Position numbers and translations under genes: made by a program. The notes beneath the pieces are model-generated. The model saw only the letters and a list, made by a program, of their open reading frames with translations. It was not told where the DNA came from and did not search any database. 64,000 nt of DNA from Desulfogranum marinum (GTDB lineage Bacteria > Desulfobacterota > Desulfobulbia > Desulfobulbales > Desulfobulbaceae). This document shows, one piece after another, positions 27,576 to 36,588 of this stretch (the stretch's first letter is position 1; each line of letters starts with the position of its first letter). The DNA is taken from assembly GCF_016918565.1 (NCBI RefSeq), contig NZ_JAFFQD010000008.1:58147-122146 (forward strand), read 5' to 3'.

Positions 27576-28838
27576 TTAGGACAGCTTAAGGCTGTCAGCC
27601 TCAAAATTCAGGGTTGCAAAGTAATCGGCAGCGGTTTCTTCCCGGCGAATAAGGGCAACAGAATTATCTGCTTTCAACAAAACCTCTTTGGGGCGGAGCT
27701 TTCCATTGTAGTTAAACCCCATGGCCTGACCGTGGGCTCCGGTATCATGAATGATCAACACGTCATTATTATCAATCGCCGGCAGAGTACGCTGGATGGC
27801 GAACTTATCGTTATTTTCACATAAGGAACCGACCACATCCACCACTTCCGCAGCCTTACCATCTTCTTTACCCAGCACCTCAATATGGTGATACGCACCA
27901 TACATAGCAGGTCGCATCAAGGCGGTCATACAGGCATCGACCCCGATATACGTCCGATAAATTTCCTTCCGGTTAATAGCCTTTACCACCAGCGCACCAT
28001 GGGGACCGGTCATAAACCTGCCGCTTTCCATATACAGAGCGGGCGCATACCCATTCTGTTGTTTAAACCGTTGAAAAAGAGAAGTTATCCCCCGCCCCAT
28101 GGCTTCAAGGTCCAACGGTGCAGCATCCGGTGTATAAGGGATCCCCAGGCCACCGCCTATGTTAATAAAGTCAATGGTTATGCCCAGTGCCTGGTGCAGT
28201 TCGTCAATCAACTCAAGCAGCATCTCCGCCGTTTGCACCATATACCCATGATACAATTCATTGGAGGCCAACATGGTATGAATACCGAATTTTTTCGCAC
28301 CCCGATCTCGAGCCTTGCGGTACGCATCCACAATCTGGTCGTGGCTTACACCATACTTGGATTCCACAGGATTACCGATGATGTCGTTGCCTGAGCGGCG
28401 TGCACCGGGATTATAACGAAAACAAATTAATTCCGGCATTTCCTCCAGCTTATCGATCAAGGTTATATCATCAAGATTAAGGATACACCCACCGTCAGCA
28501 GCGGCCAGCTTAAACTCTTCCTTGCTGGTATTGTTGGAGGTAAACATGATGTCACTGCCTTTGGCGCCCAGCTCTCGGCTCATCATCAGTTCGGTAGCGG
28601 AGCTGCAGTCAAAGCCAAAGCCCATATCTTGCATAATGCCTAAAATTGCAGGATTAGGCAGCGCTTTCACCGCATAATATTCGCGAAATTCATCAATACC
28701 GGCAAAGGCATCCTTGAGCCGGGCACCGGTTTCACGAATCCCCTTCTCATCGTACACATGAAAAGGAGTGCCGAAGTGGTCGATTATAGCAGGTAAATTG
28801 GGGTAAAGTCGCGTTTTATAGTCAGACGAAAGGGGCAT
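27576..28838 (-). CDS. lysA: Diaminopimelate decarboxylase
   Basis: PLP-dependent alanine-racemase-fold decarboxylase giving lysine. EYYAVKALPNPAIL carries the PLP lysine, INIGGGLGIPY the phosphate loop, SLCENNDK the active-site cysteine region, and MESGRFMTGPHGALV is the family's ExGR motif. 420 residues is normal. AAGGA lies eight bases before the ATG. It may be part of an Lrp-lysA-rsmE transcript, since the regulator gene ends only five bases upstream. Confidence 0.93.
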   Translation of the reverse strand: MPLSSDYKTRLYPNLPAIIDHFGTPFHVYDEKGIRETGARLKDAFAGIDEFREYYAVKALPNPAILGIMQDMGFGFDCSSATELMMSRELGAKGSDIMFTSNNTSKEEFKLAAADGGCILNLDDITLIDKLEEMPELICFRYNPGARRSGNDIIGNPVESKYGVSHDQIVDAYRKARDRGAKKFGIHTMLASNELYHGYMVQTAEMLLELIDELHQALGITIDFINIGGGLGIPYTPDAAPLDLEAMGRGITSLFQRFKQQNGYAPALYMESGRFMTGPHGALVVKAINRKEIYRTYIGVDACMTALMRPAMYGAYHHIEVLGKEDGKAAEVVDVVGSLCENNDKFAIQRTLPAIDNNDVLIIHDTGAHGQAMGFNYNGKLRPKEVLLKADNSVALIRREETAADYFATLNFEADSLKLS

Positions 28839-28842
28839 AATC

Positions 28843-29310
28843 TCATTCCTTTATATGTACAGTATCTAAAAGAGGTAACTTAGCGGTTTCTTTATACGTA
28901 TGGAGAACGGTTGCGGTTCGGGTTGCAGCGACACCATTCACCTGGGTAATCTTTTCCCGAAGGATACGACCAAGCTCTTCGGTGTCAGCAACACGCAGCT
29001 TCAACTGGTAACTGTCATCGCCTGCAACGTAGTGCACTTCCTGGACTTCCGGTATTGCTGCAAATGCTTCCCCGGCACAGGTATTATCAGCAGAAACCTG
29101 CACCTGAACAAAGGCAACCTGGCGTCGATTAAACCGATCAGGATTAAGACGCACTTCGTAGCCATCAATAATCCCTTGCCGCTCCATTTTCCGAATTCGC
29201 TCAAGAACAGCAGAAGGTGCCATTTCCATCTGCCTGGCAACTTCCACATTGGGTATTCTTGCTTTTTCCTGTAATATCTTTAATATTTTCAGGCTGGTTT
29301 CATCAATCAT
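28843..29310 (-). CDS. Lrp/AsnC family transcriptional regulator
   Basis: N-terminal winged helix (about residues 1-60, DETSLKILKILQEKARIPNV then EVARQMEMAPSAVLERIRKME) and C-terminal RAM ligand domain (about 65-140, VQEVHYVAGDDSYQLKLRV). The ATG 29310 gives the family start MIDETSLKIL; a longer frame begins at 29364. It lies directly upstream of lysA on the same strand, so an amino-acid-responsive control of lysA and itself is a reasonable inference. Confidence 0.88.
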   Translation of the reverse strand: MIDETSLKILKILQEKARIPNVEVARQMEMAPSAVLERIRKMERQGIIDGYEVRLNPDRFNRRQVAFVQVQVSADNTCAGEAFAAIPEVQEVHYVAGDDSYQLKLRVADTEELGRILREKITQVNGVAATRTATVLHTYKETAKLPLLDTVHIKE

Positions 29311-29491
29311 CGTGTTTACACCGGCTTGCTCAACCACAGAGCACGCAACATTTGTAATAATCATTCCTCATTGAAAGCAAAATACTCTCCTTTTCGTCGA
29401 TGTCAACTCAATTATTCACCAAAAATAAAAAAACAAAGAAAATAATTCTGCGTAAAACAAAAATAAAAGAACAGACACATTCTATTTCATT

Positions 29492-29507
29492 ATATGCCCC
29501 AGCATAT
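29492..29507. promoter_or_regulatory. Possible operator of the toxin-antitoxin operon
   Basis: ATATGC (29492-29497) and GCATAT (29502-29507) form an inverted repeat about 40 bases before the antitoxin start, where YefM-type repressors usually bind. Short and not decisive. Confidence 0.35.
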
Positions 29508-29546
29508 CAAGTGGACTGACGTACGCTCACATCAGGAGGTATTATT

Positions 29547-29787
29547 ATGAATATATTAAATGCAACAGAAGCTAGATCAAAGCTCTATCGGTTAATTGAC
29601 GAAACGGCAGAAACACATGAACCTATTGTTATTACAGGTAAAAAAAAATGCAGTCTTGATTTCAGAAGAAGATTGGAATGCTATTACTGAAACCATGCAT
29701 CTGCTTTCCGTTCCTGGAATGAGAGAGTCTATCAAAAATGGCTTAAAAGAAAAACTCTCAGACTGCTCAAAGGAGCTTGATTGGTGA
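29547..29787 (+). pseudogene. yefM: YefM/Phd-type antitoxin with a frameshift at a run of nine A
   Basis: AGGAGGT precedes the ATG. The frame reads MNILNATEARSKLYRLIDET and then on to IVITGK, which is a clear YefM start, then shifts at AAAAAAAAA (29640-29648). Removing one A restores KNAVLISEEDWNAITETMHLL and the rest to TGA 29785-29787. The C-terminal half is thus intact in another frame. It may be a real mutation, a sequencing error or a site of polymerase slippage. The toxin gene follows with a GTGA overlap. Confidence 0.8.
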
Positions 29788-30050
29788 GTTGGGAACTGTT
29801 TTTCACAAAAAAAGCTCAAAAAGACGCAAAAAAAATCTCTTCAGCTGGTTTAAAAAATAAGGCCCAGAAGTTACTAGATATCATAAGAGGGAATCCCTAT
29901 CAAAACTCCCCACCCTATGAAACATTAGTTGGTGATTTGTCAGGCGCATATTCACGAAGAATAAACATACAACATAGATTAGCTTATCAGCCTTATGACG
30001 CTGAAAAAATAGTTAAAATTTTCGGCTGTGGACACATTATGAATAAATGA
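29784..30050 (+). CDS. yoeB: YoeB-family (RelE superfamily) mRNA interferase toxin
   Basis: 88 residues. SWELFFTKKAQKDAKKI and LVGDLSGAYSRRINIQHRLA followed by IVKIFGCGHIMNK match the Txe/YoeB family, which cleaves mRNA in the ribosome. The catalytic-site residues E, R and H of the family are represented by GDLSG..SRRIN and RLAY; the tail lacks the usual HY ending, having GCGHIMNK. The GTG start at 29784 overlaps the antitoxin stop and has AAGGAG upstream. Confidence 0.85.
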   Translation: MSWELFFTKKAQKDAKKISSAGLKNKAQKLLDIIRGNPYQNSPPYETLVGDLSGAYSRRINIQHRLAYQPYDAEKIVKIFGCGHIMNK

Positions 30051-30260
30051 GGTGATTTCGGTTCTCAATGGTTGGCCTGCGTGTTCCCCTGTCAACGCAT
30101 CGCCGCTTCCTCGTGGATAGCCGATGCATGAGTCGGGGACATGATGGAGCAGCTTCTCCTTTTATGTAAGAGACTTTCTCCCTCTACCTTATGCCGGTTT
30201 ATCCAGCGCTTTAGACTGCCCCCAGCTAACACTCAAGCCCTCCTCCAGCTACTCGTTGCC

Positions 30261-30484
30261 CCCCGGGAACGCCGAGCTCCAGCTCGGCATTATGCTGGAC
30301 GAAGGCAGGATCAAGGCCCGCATTCCAGCATTTAGCCTGGAGTGCAAAAATTGGAGAAGTACCCCAAACAGCTACATGCGGCATGCCTCCGGGGGTGGTG
30401 GGATGGGACTGGGGTACTTGATTGCCTGCATTTTCATTCCATTTCTGCTGTTCTGTGCCGAGCTGGAGCTCGGCGTTCCCGGGG
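30261..30484. mobile_element. Inverted-repeat element, family A, copy 1 (224 bp)
   Basis: The ends are 29-bp inverted repeats, 30261-30289 and 30456-30484. Each holds an internal palindrome, GCCGAGCTCCAGCTCGGC or its complement, so each end can fold into its own hairpin. Two facing palindromes around a spacer are the design of a BIME or MITE. The spacer (GGATCAAGGCCCGCATTCCA, then CTACATGCGGCATGCCTCCG and so on) is shared by all three copies. Similarity to copy 3 goes on about 125 bases past the right end. Confidence 0.75.
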
Positions 30485-30704
30485 ACAGAACCGGTCTGCT
30501 GGATTAACGGGGTCTTAGGTCGATGGAATCAGCTTTTGTAGGTCGGCAGGTTTCCTGGTTTTTTTCATTGGCCTGACAGCAGAACGGAAGGCCTGGCAGT
30601 TACGGCATCTGCCACACTATCTGGCCTCGAGTAAATTTTTCAAAAGAGTAAAACACTAGAAGGCAAGCAACTCTCCCGATAAATAAGGAGAAGGCAAAGA
30701 TTTC

Positions 30705-30927
30705 CCCCGGGAACGCCGAGCTCCAGCTCGGCATTATGCTGGACGAAGGCAGGATCAAGGCCCGCATTCCAGCATTTAGCCTGGAGTGAAAAATTGGAGA
30801 AGTACCCCAAACAGCTACATGCGACATGCCTCCGGGGGTGGAGCGATGGGACTGGGGTACTTGATTGCCTGCATTTTCATTCCATTTCTGCTGTCTTGTG
30901 CCGAGCTGGAGCTCGGCGTTCCCGGGG
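30705..30927. mobile_element. Inverted-repeat element, family A, copy 2 (223 bp)
   Basis: Ends at 30705-30733 and 30899-30927 are inverted copies of each other and nearly identical to copy 1, as is the spacer. Copies 1 and 2 are in direct tandem 220 bases apart. Confidence 0.75.
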
Positions 30928-31197
30928 GCAGAACCTGGCTGCTAAGTCGGTGGGGTCAGGTTTTGTAGGTCGGCATTTTGCTTAAGATATTTTTTTTCAT
31001 TGGTCAAACAGGGGACCTCAAAGAGCGGGCAAATAGCGGGCAAAGAGCGGGGTCGGACCAAAGCAATTACCTGTTTTAGCCTTATAATATATATCAAACC
31101 ACTCCTTTTTTATTCTTAAAGTTTCTTTTTTCACCCCAAAAACAACATTCTAAGGAATTATTCTTTTTCCGCAAAGCAGCTAAAACAAATTCTTTTT

Positions 31198-31519
31198 ATG
31201 CCAAGAGCGCCCAGACACTACAGCCCCGGACTGGTCCGGCACATCACCCACAGGTGCCATAAGCAAGAATTTCTTCTCCGTTTTGAAAAAAACAGGAAGG
31301 CTCTGCTGGATTTTTTTCCATAGGCAATCATGCGCCTTTCCAGCAAGAATATAGCGACTGGGTGGATTCAGAGTTACAAACTGATGTGAAAAAAAAAGAA
31401 AGAGCCTTTGGAATGAATCAATTGTGGTCGGAAGCGAGGACTTTGTAGAAAAGATACACCAGCAACTTGGCGTACGAGCCAGAGGGCGCTCGATTGCCTC
31501 AAAGAAAGAAGGATTTTTT
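31198..31519 (+). pseudogene. Decayed REP-associated tyrosine transposase (RAYT, IS200-like)
   Basis: ATG 31198 opens MPRAPRHYSPGLVRHITHRC and then HKQEFLLRFEKNRKALLDFF, the start of Y1 REP-associated transposases, and stops at TAG 31321. After the loss of the middle, including the HUH motif and catalytic tyrosine, a second frame gives FQQEYSDWVDSELQTDV. A third gives LWNESIVVGSEDFVEKIHQQ and LGVRARGRS, the usual C-terminal region. So it has an internal deletion and at least two frame changes. It lies 270 bases from family A copy 2 and may be the relic of the enzyme that moved it. Confidence 0.7.
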
Positions 31520-31523
31520 TTTA

Positions 31524-31541
31524 AAGGGGCTTCAGCCCCTT
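31524..31541. other. REP-like palindrome at the end of the transposase relic
   Basis: AAGGGGCT-TC-AGCCCCTT folds to a perfect 8-bp stem with a two-base loop. It follows a T-rich stretch at the 3' end of the relic, where RAYT genes often carry a REP. Confidence 0.45.
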
Positions 31542-31549
31542 ACAATTTC

Positions 31550-31776
31550 CTAGCCCGAATTTCTCATGAACATTGTGTCAACCTGTCAAATTGCATACAA
31601 TTCTTATATGTTATAGAAGCTAAGATGAAGTTGAAAGTTTTTCACAATGTTCACCAAAGGTCAGTCCATCCAGTACCATTTTCTTCAGTATTTTGGCAAT
31701 GAATATAGGCGACTATGATTCATTACCAAAAACTTTGAACTTGGCGCTGCCTGAACTGATGAGAAATCCGGGCTAG
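31550..31776. mobile_element. Nested inverted-repeat element, family B, second complete copy (227 bp)
   Basis: Outer ends CTAGCCCGAATTTCTCAT (31550-31567) and ATGAGAAATCCGGGCTAG (31759-31776) differ at one base. As in the 3.5 kb copy, GAAC starts an inner inverted repeat directly after the left end: GAACATTGTG (31568-31577) with CACAATGTTC (31643-31652). The spacers of the two copies differ. No intact coding frame. Confidence 0.65.
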
Positions 31777-31805
31777 TTGGGGATCAAAAGAGTACTGCAG
31801 GGTGC

Positions 31806-31871
31806 AGGCAACAACTATTGTATTCATTTAAACACCAGTAATTCAGAATAATAGCTTGGTCTGCCCCTGTT
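31806..31871. repeat. About 66-bp imperfect repeat flanking the OmpA gene, copy 1
   Basis: This stretch, with TTTAAACACCAGTAATTCAG at its centre, resembles 33243-33308 (same core with one change). The two lie on the same strand on both sides of the OmpA-family gene. Confidence 0.5.
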
Positions 31872-32002
31872 ATTTGGTTTTATCTCTTACAACCTGTACA
31901 AATGGGAGAGGTGTTTACGTAGACAATACAACTGGTGCCTCGTAGCACCCCGCCCATATATACTTGGCAAACAGATTTCATTAATCCATTTGCTTACTTA
32001 TG

Positions 32003-32941
32003 CTACCAAAGAGGGGTCAATTCCACTCTTCTGTTTTTTGCACGACCTTCAGCGGTGGTGTTACTGGCGATAGGTTTTGTTTCGCCGAAGCCTTTACTCT
32101 TTAATCGCATCGGTTCAATTTTATAGGTGCTGACAAGGGCTTTCTTTATAGCATCAGCTCTTCTTTCTGAGAGTTTTTGGTTGTACTCTTCAGTACCTAT
32201 AGAATCTGTATGGCCTTCAATTTGAAGGTTCATTTTCGGGTTATCATTTACTATCCTGGCGACATGATCCAACAGTGGCATAAATTCCGGTTTGAGTTCT
32301 GCTTTATCAAAATCAAACAGGTAGGTCTGCTCAAGTACCCAACAACCTCTTTCATCTACCTCAACACCCTTGGGCGTCCCTGGACATACATCAATTTCAT
32401 CACAAACTGTATCCCCATCAGAGTCGATGCAGTCTACTTCAACAACAACTACAGGAGTTACAGGAAGGGTATAGGCTGACAGGATCTGATTCCATTTCGA
32501 GCCGCTATAAGCCATAGCGGATTTACCAAACACAATCTTACCATTGAGTACTTGGCAATAATTTTTTGTTCCTTCAATTGTCGCCGCCCCTTCAGGAGTA
32601 AGTTCCAGGCCATAGGCTGTCAGAATTTTATGGTATTTCATCGGCGAGTAGGCCATGGCCGTGGTGTTAAAACTCACTGTTCCATCCTTTACCTTAGCAT
32701 AGGTTGAAGGTACCGCAGCTGCATTCTCCGCGGTCAATTCAAGACCATAAGATTCCAAGACGGCATTAAAGACCGAAGACGGATAAGCCCTGCAGTCTGA
32801 CGCAAATTTCACTTTACCATTGCTGACCGTAGCATAACTTGATGGAATATCGGTTACGTCAGCAGGAAGCTGAATAGCAAATGCGGCAACACTCGTTGCC
32901 ACTGCAAACACGACACTGATAACTATACTTCGTTTTTTCAT
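32003..32941 (-). CDS. OmpA-family protein with three internal repeats
   Basis: Signal peptide (residues 1-22), then three tandem units of about 43-47 residues (about 28-70, 71-115, 116-162) sharing the pattern Y-x-V-x-N/D-G-K/T-V-x-F then A-Y-S and ILxAYGLELT. These are followed by a thrombospondin type-3-like calcium motif (DSDGDTVCDEIDVCPGTPKG, about 172-191) and an OmpA peptidoglycan-binding domain (about 207-312, LQIEGHTDSIGTEEYNQKLS, NRRVEL). There is no barrel, so it is probably a periplasmic, peptidoglycan-bound protein. GGAGGA precedes the ATG. The repeated domain is not one I recognise. Confidence 0.88.
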   Translation of the reverse strand: MKKRSIVISVVFAVATSVAAFAIQLPADVTDIPSSYATVSNGKVKFASDCRAYPSSVFNAVLESYGLELTAENAAAVPSTYAKVKDGTVSFNTTAMAYSPMKYHKILTAYGLELTPEGAATIEGTKNYCQVLNGKIVFGKSAMAYSGSKWNQILSAYTLPVTPVVVVEVDCIDSDGDTVCDEIDVCPGTPKGVEVDERGCWVLEQTYLFDFDKAELKPEFMPLLDHVARIVNDNPKMNLQIEGHTDSIGTEEYNQKLSERRADAIKKALVSTYKIEPMRLKSKGFGETKPIASNTTAEGRAKNRRVELTPLW

Positions 32942-33352
32942 TGCGGGTTCCTCCAGTTAATTTGACCAGGTTAGACAAAATATCTCATGATTCATGATAT
33001 CTTTATGGATTACAAAATATCAAAGTAGATAATGTTAAGCATGTTTCATGCCACGGCCTACCATATCCTTAATCTAATTACACTTCAATAGTTTACAGAT
33101 GTTGAACATTGTTTACTCCAGGGGAAAAAGGGGGACGGTGGTGCATTTGGCGCAAGTATGGTGGTGCTTTTCAACCAGGAACCAATACCTATCACTGTAT
33201 AGTGATCAAATCAGGAAGGGGATAGGACCAAGGTGATTGATCAGGCAATAGTTATTCTATTGATTTAAACACCAGTAACTCAGGACGATAGTTTAGCCCA
33301 ACCCGGTTACGAGCCGCTTATGCGTTATTTAACTGCGCGAACGGCGCAAATA
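32942..33352. other. Intergenic region upstream of the OmpA gene
   Basis: It holds the promoter of the OmpA-family gene and the second flanking repeat (33243-33308, core TTTAAACACCAGTAACTCAG). No gene or strong hairpin was found. Confidence 0.45.
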
Positions 33353-35311
33353 CTAGTAAAAAGTAATGAGCATCACCGTTAAAACCAACAAGAATATGAC
33401 CGTCATTCCCGTTCCGGTTTTAACATAATCCATGGTTTGGTAACCACCAGGCCTCATAACTAAAGCATTTACCTGATGCGTGGGTAACACAAATGTATTA
33501 GATGCCGCTATTGCTACTACCATAGCGGCTAATCGTGGATCACACCCTACTTCAACGGCCATAGACATTGAAAGTGGAACAAGAAGAACGGTCGCACCAA
33601 CATTGGAAACCACCAAAGTAAAAAAAGATGTAAGAATGCCAATAATCAACAAAAATATAGACTCAGGAACAGAGCCAACCAACACCATTATTGATGTTGC
33701 CATCCATTCAGCAGCTCCCGTTTTTTGAAATGCCAAGCCCAGGGGAATAAGCCCGCCGAGTAAAAATACCGTCATCCAGTCTATAGATTTGTATGCCTCG
33801 TCAATGGTAATTACTTTGGTTAAAATCATGCCTAAAGCACCTGCAAGGAGACAAACAGATAAAGATACATCTATCTGAAAACCTAATGATGCCGAAAGAG
33901 GTTTCAACCATAATATCATTGCAATAGTAAAAACGAGCCACCCAAAAGCAACTTTTGCTTTTTCCTCTCTAACCACTTCCCCTTTAATTTCATTTGTAAA
34001 AGCAAAACAATCTTTCTGAGCCAGCTCAAGAAATTTTTCCCATCGTCCAAACATAAGTAACGCATCGCCAGGTTTTATTATTTCCTTCGTGATTTGACTG
34101 AATTGACAGATCCCATCTCGACAAAGAACAACCGGAACAATACCATTCCTCTTTCTAAACCGGCGCTCCCTCATATTTGTACCTACTAATTGTGACCGCG
34201 GGGTGACGATGCCCTCTACCATTCCTGCGTTATTCGGCGAAAAATCTTCTGCAAAAATATCGAGCTCACCTTTAAATACCCACCCCAGATCCTTTGCACA
34301 TTGACGAGCATGCATTTCATTTCCGACGATCGCCAGTGTTTCATCAGAGTGAATCAATTCATATCGAGTGGGAGCATAATTTTTCAATTTCTTTTCTGGA
34401 GAATAAACACCGGCAATGGTGACATGATATTTATCCCGCACATGCAATTCTTCCAATGTAAAGGAGCCGAAATCATCAGGTATTACGACTTCAAAGACTC
34501 CAGCTATTTCCTGATAAGTATCTGCTAATGAAGAAGGCATAATTTTGTTCTCATCCCCAGCCTCGTCTTTTGAGGGGATGATAAAACGTCCAAAAACAAC
34601 GAAATAGAGGATTGCGGCAATAACAAGAGCAATCCCAATAGGTGTTTGAGTAAAAAGTCCGAGCGGCTCAATATTCTTATCAAATGTGTGCAACTCATTG
34701 GCCTGATGAATTAAGTCGTTTAAAAGTATGGTTGGACTTGCGCCGACCAATGTTATCGTCCCACCGATTATGGCACAATATGCCATGGGCATTAAAATTT
34801 TAGAGGCTGAAATTCCGGTTTGACGAGCGATCCTGCGGACAGCAGGTAGAAAAAGTGCGGCAGCACCTATATTTTGCATAAAGCTGGAGATAAAGGCGAC
34901 TGTAGTAGAAATAAGTATCACTATTTTTTTTTCGGATTTTCCTGCTCGGCGTAAAATTTGACGAGCAAGTATATTCATGCAACCGGTTTTATCTAACCCT
35001 GAACCTATGATAACGACAGCTATGATTGCAACAACAGCATTACTGGATAAACCACTGATGGCTTCCTGAGGAGTAACAAGATTTAAAAAAGGTAAAAGTA
35101 CCATCATAATAATGCCAACAACATCAACCCTGACCCACTCAAATACAAAAAGTAAAATAACCAGGATCAACACTGCAAAAACAAGCCCCATCTCCAATGT
35201 GAATTCACCAGTATTAACCTGATGGGGACTTGATCCAAAAGCGCAACTGAATACTCCTGAAAGAAGGACAATAATCCATGCGAATGTGAAACAATTCATT
35301 GCATTATGCAT
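33353..35311 (-). CDS. SLC13/DASS-family permease with TrkA-C domains
   Basis: 652 residues. Two hydrophobic halves flank a soluble insert (about residues 245-435) with two TrkA-C (RCK_C) domains (FEVVIPDDFGSFTLEELHVR and VEGIVTPRSQLVGTNMRERR). GLSSNAVVAIIAVVIIGSGL and SFMQNIGAAALFLP begin the first half and TLVVSNVGATVLLVPLS lies in the second, where SNVGAT resembles the SNT-type substrate motif. Family members take up sulfate, dicarboxylates or related anions with sodium. AGAGGA precedes ATG 35311; the frame reaches TTG 35332. Divergent from the next gene. Confidence 0.88.
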   Translation of the reverse strand: MHNAMNCFTFAWIIVLLSGVFSCAFGSSPHQVNTGEFTLEMGLVFAVLILVILLFVFEWVRVDVVGIIMMVLLPFLNLVTPQEAISGLSSNAVVAIIAVVIIGSGLDKTGCMNILARQILRRAGKSEKKIVILISTTVAFISSFMQNIGAAALFLPAVRRIARQTGISASKILMPMAYCAIIGGTITLVGASPTILLNDLIHQANELHTFDKNIEPLGLFTQTPIGIALVIAAILYFVVFGRFIIPSKDEAGDENKIMPSSLADTYQEIAGVFEVVIPDDFGSFTLEELHVRDKYHVTIAGVYSPEKKLKNYAPTRYELIHSDETLAIVGNEMHARQCAKDLGWVFKGELDIFAEDFSPNNAGMVEGIVTPRSQLVGTNMRERRFRKRNGIVPVVLCRDGICQFSQITKEIIKPGDALLMFGRWEKFLELAQKDCFAFTNEIKGEVVREEKAKVAFGWLVFTIAMILWLKPLSASLGFQIDVSLSVCLLAGALGMILTKVITIDEAYKSIDWMTVFLLGGLIPLGLAFQKTGAAEWMATSIMVLVGSVPESIFLLIIGILTSFFTLVVSNVGATVLLVPLSMSMAVEVGCDPRLAAMVVAIAASNTFVLPTHQVNALVMRPGGYQTMDYVKTGTGMTVIFLLVLTVMLITFY

Positions 35312-35573
35312 GCGGAATCCTCTGTTGATCAATTTGATAACACTCTAGTTAGGAATTATTTTTAATATTTTTTTGTACCACTATTTTCATCACAGATCGA
35401 TGCAGTTCTACCGAACATTACAATCAAAATTAATTATCATTTTTTAACAGCCTGTTTATAGGTCCTTTATTACAATCAAAGATTGAAAACAAAATGCTTG
35501 GGTTGACTCGGTTTGTGTGTTCCTTTAAAATAATTATAACTGGGGTAATTTAAAATTTATCAAGGAGCGAGAC

Positions 35574-36413
35574 ATGTCCATAATCACAATATCGAGAGGA
35601 TCGTTTAGCAGAGGTAAGGAAGTCGCAGAGAAATTAGCAGCAAAATTAGGTTACGAATGCGTTTCTCGTGAAATTCTCCTCGAAGCTTCTGAAGAATTTG
35701 ACATACCTGAAATGAGACTAACCAAAGCATTGCATGATTCTCCTTCGATATTTAATAAATTCAACCAAGGAAAACTTCGATACATGACGTATTATAAATA
35801 TGCTTTATTGAAGCATATTCAAAATGACAACGTCGTGTATCATGGGTTAGCAGGTCATTATTTCTTAAAAGATATACCTCATGTCTTTAAGGTTCGAATA
35901 CTGGCCAACATTGAAGATCGCGTAAAAGAAGTTATAAACAGAGACGGCATTCCTGAAAACCAAGCTATTGATACTATCAAAAAAGATGACGTTGAAAGAA
36001 GAAAATGGGGAATGCAACTATACGGCATAGACACCTGGGACAGCAGACTCTACGATATGGTCATCAACATTCATAAACTTCAGGTTGATGATGCTGTCAA
36101 TATACTTTACCAGGCTGCAAACAAACCAGTATTTCAAACCACTGAAGAATCGAAAAGAAAAGTTAATGAAATCACTTTAGAAGCAAAAATTTACTCCATC
36201 ATGATAGATTACTCATTGGTGGTTGAAGTGAGAGTAAGGAACAAGGAAGCTTTTCTATCAAACGTGGGAGACGTTTTAAAAAATGATGAAGTCATACGAT
36301 CAAGAATTGAAAATATAGTTAATCAGATAGAAGGAATAGACAAGGTTACTTTTCTTGATAAGACTTCAACAGATCAAGGCCATGTCAACCCCTTTTACAA
36401 TATTGAAAGCTAG
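35574..36413 (+). CDS. Cytidylate-kinase-like protein with C-terminal extension
   Basis: Residues about 1-195 follow the 'cytidylate kinase-like' family: P-loop-like SRGSFSRGKEVAEKLAAKLG, YECVSREILLEASEEFDIPE, YHGLAGHYFLKDIPHVFKVR and DTWDSRLYDMVINIHKL. Residues about 205-279 (YSLVVEVRVRNKEAFLSNVG and so on) could form a BON-like ligand or membrane domain. Such proteins are often near transporters in Desulfobacterota and are thought to be nucleotide sensors, not CMP kinases. The pairing with the divergent SLC13 permease suggests regulation of it; this is inference. Confidence 0.7.
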   Translation: MSIITISRGSFSRGKEVAEKLAAKLGYECVSREILLEASEEFDIPEMRLTKALHDSPSIFNKFNQGKLRYMTYYKYALLKHIQNDNVVYHGLAGHYFLKDIPHVFKVRILANIEDRVKEVINRDGIPENQAIDTIKKDDVERRKWGMQLYGIDTWDSRLYDMVINIHKLQVDDAVNILYQAANKPVFQTTEESKRKVNEITLEAKIYSIMIDYSLVVEVRVRNKEAFLSNVGDVLKNDEVIRSRIENIVNQIEGIDKVTFLDKTSTDQGHVNPFYNIES

Positions 36414-36456
36414 CAATGGACGCATGTGATTCTGTAAAAAATTTTGTCAGACGGGT

Positions 36457-36535
36457 AGCTTTATGAGAGAGTCAATCAAAATTGGCTTAAAATAAAAACT
36501 CTTATACTGCTCAAAGGAGCTTGATGGGTGAGATT
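36457..36535 (+). pseudogene. 3' fragment of a second yefM-type antitoxin gene
   Basis: The bases match 29718-29787 of the yefM gene: ATGAGAGAGTCAATCAAAAT then GGCTTAAAA and CTGCTCAAAGGAGCTTGATG. An in-frame TAA interrupts it. No toxin follows; instead the third family A element begins 50 bases on. It is a leftover of a duplicated toxin-antitoxin and repeat block. Confidence 0.75.
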
Positions 36536-36588
36536 CAACCGCCCGCAAATGTAGTATGAGGTGCTCATCCCGGCGCTTTCGAGTTGCC

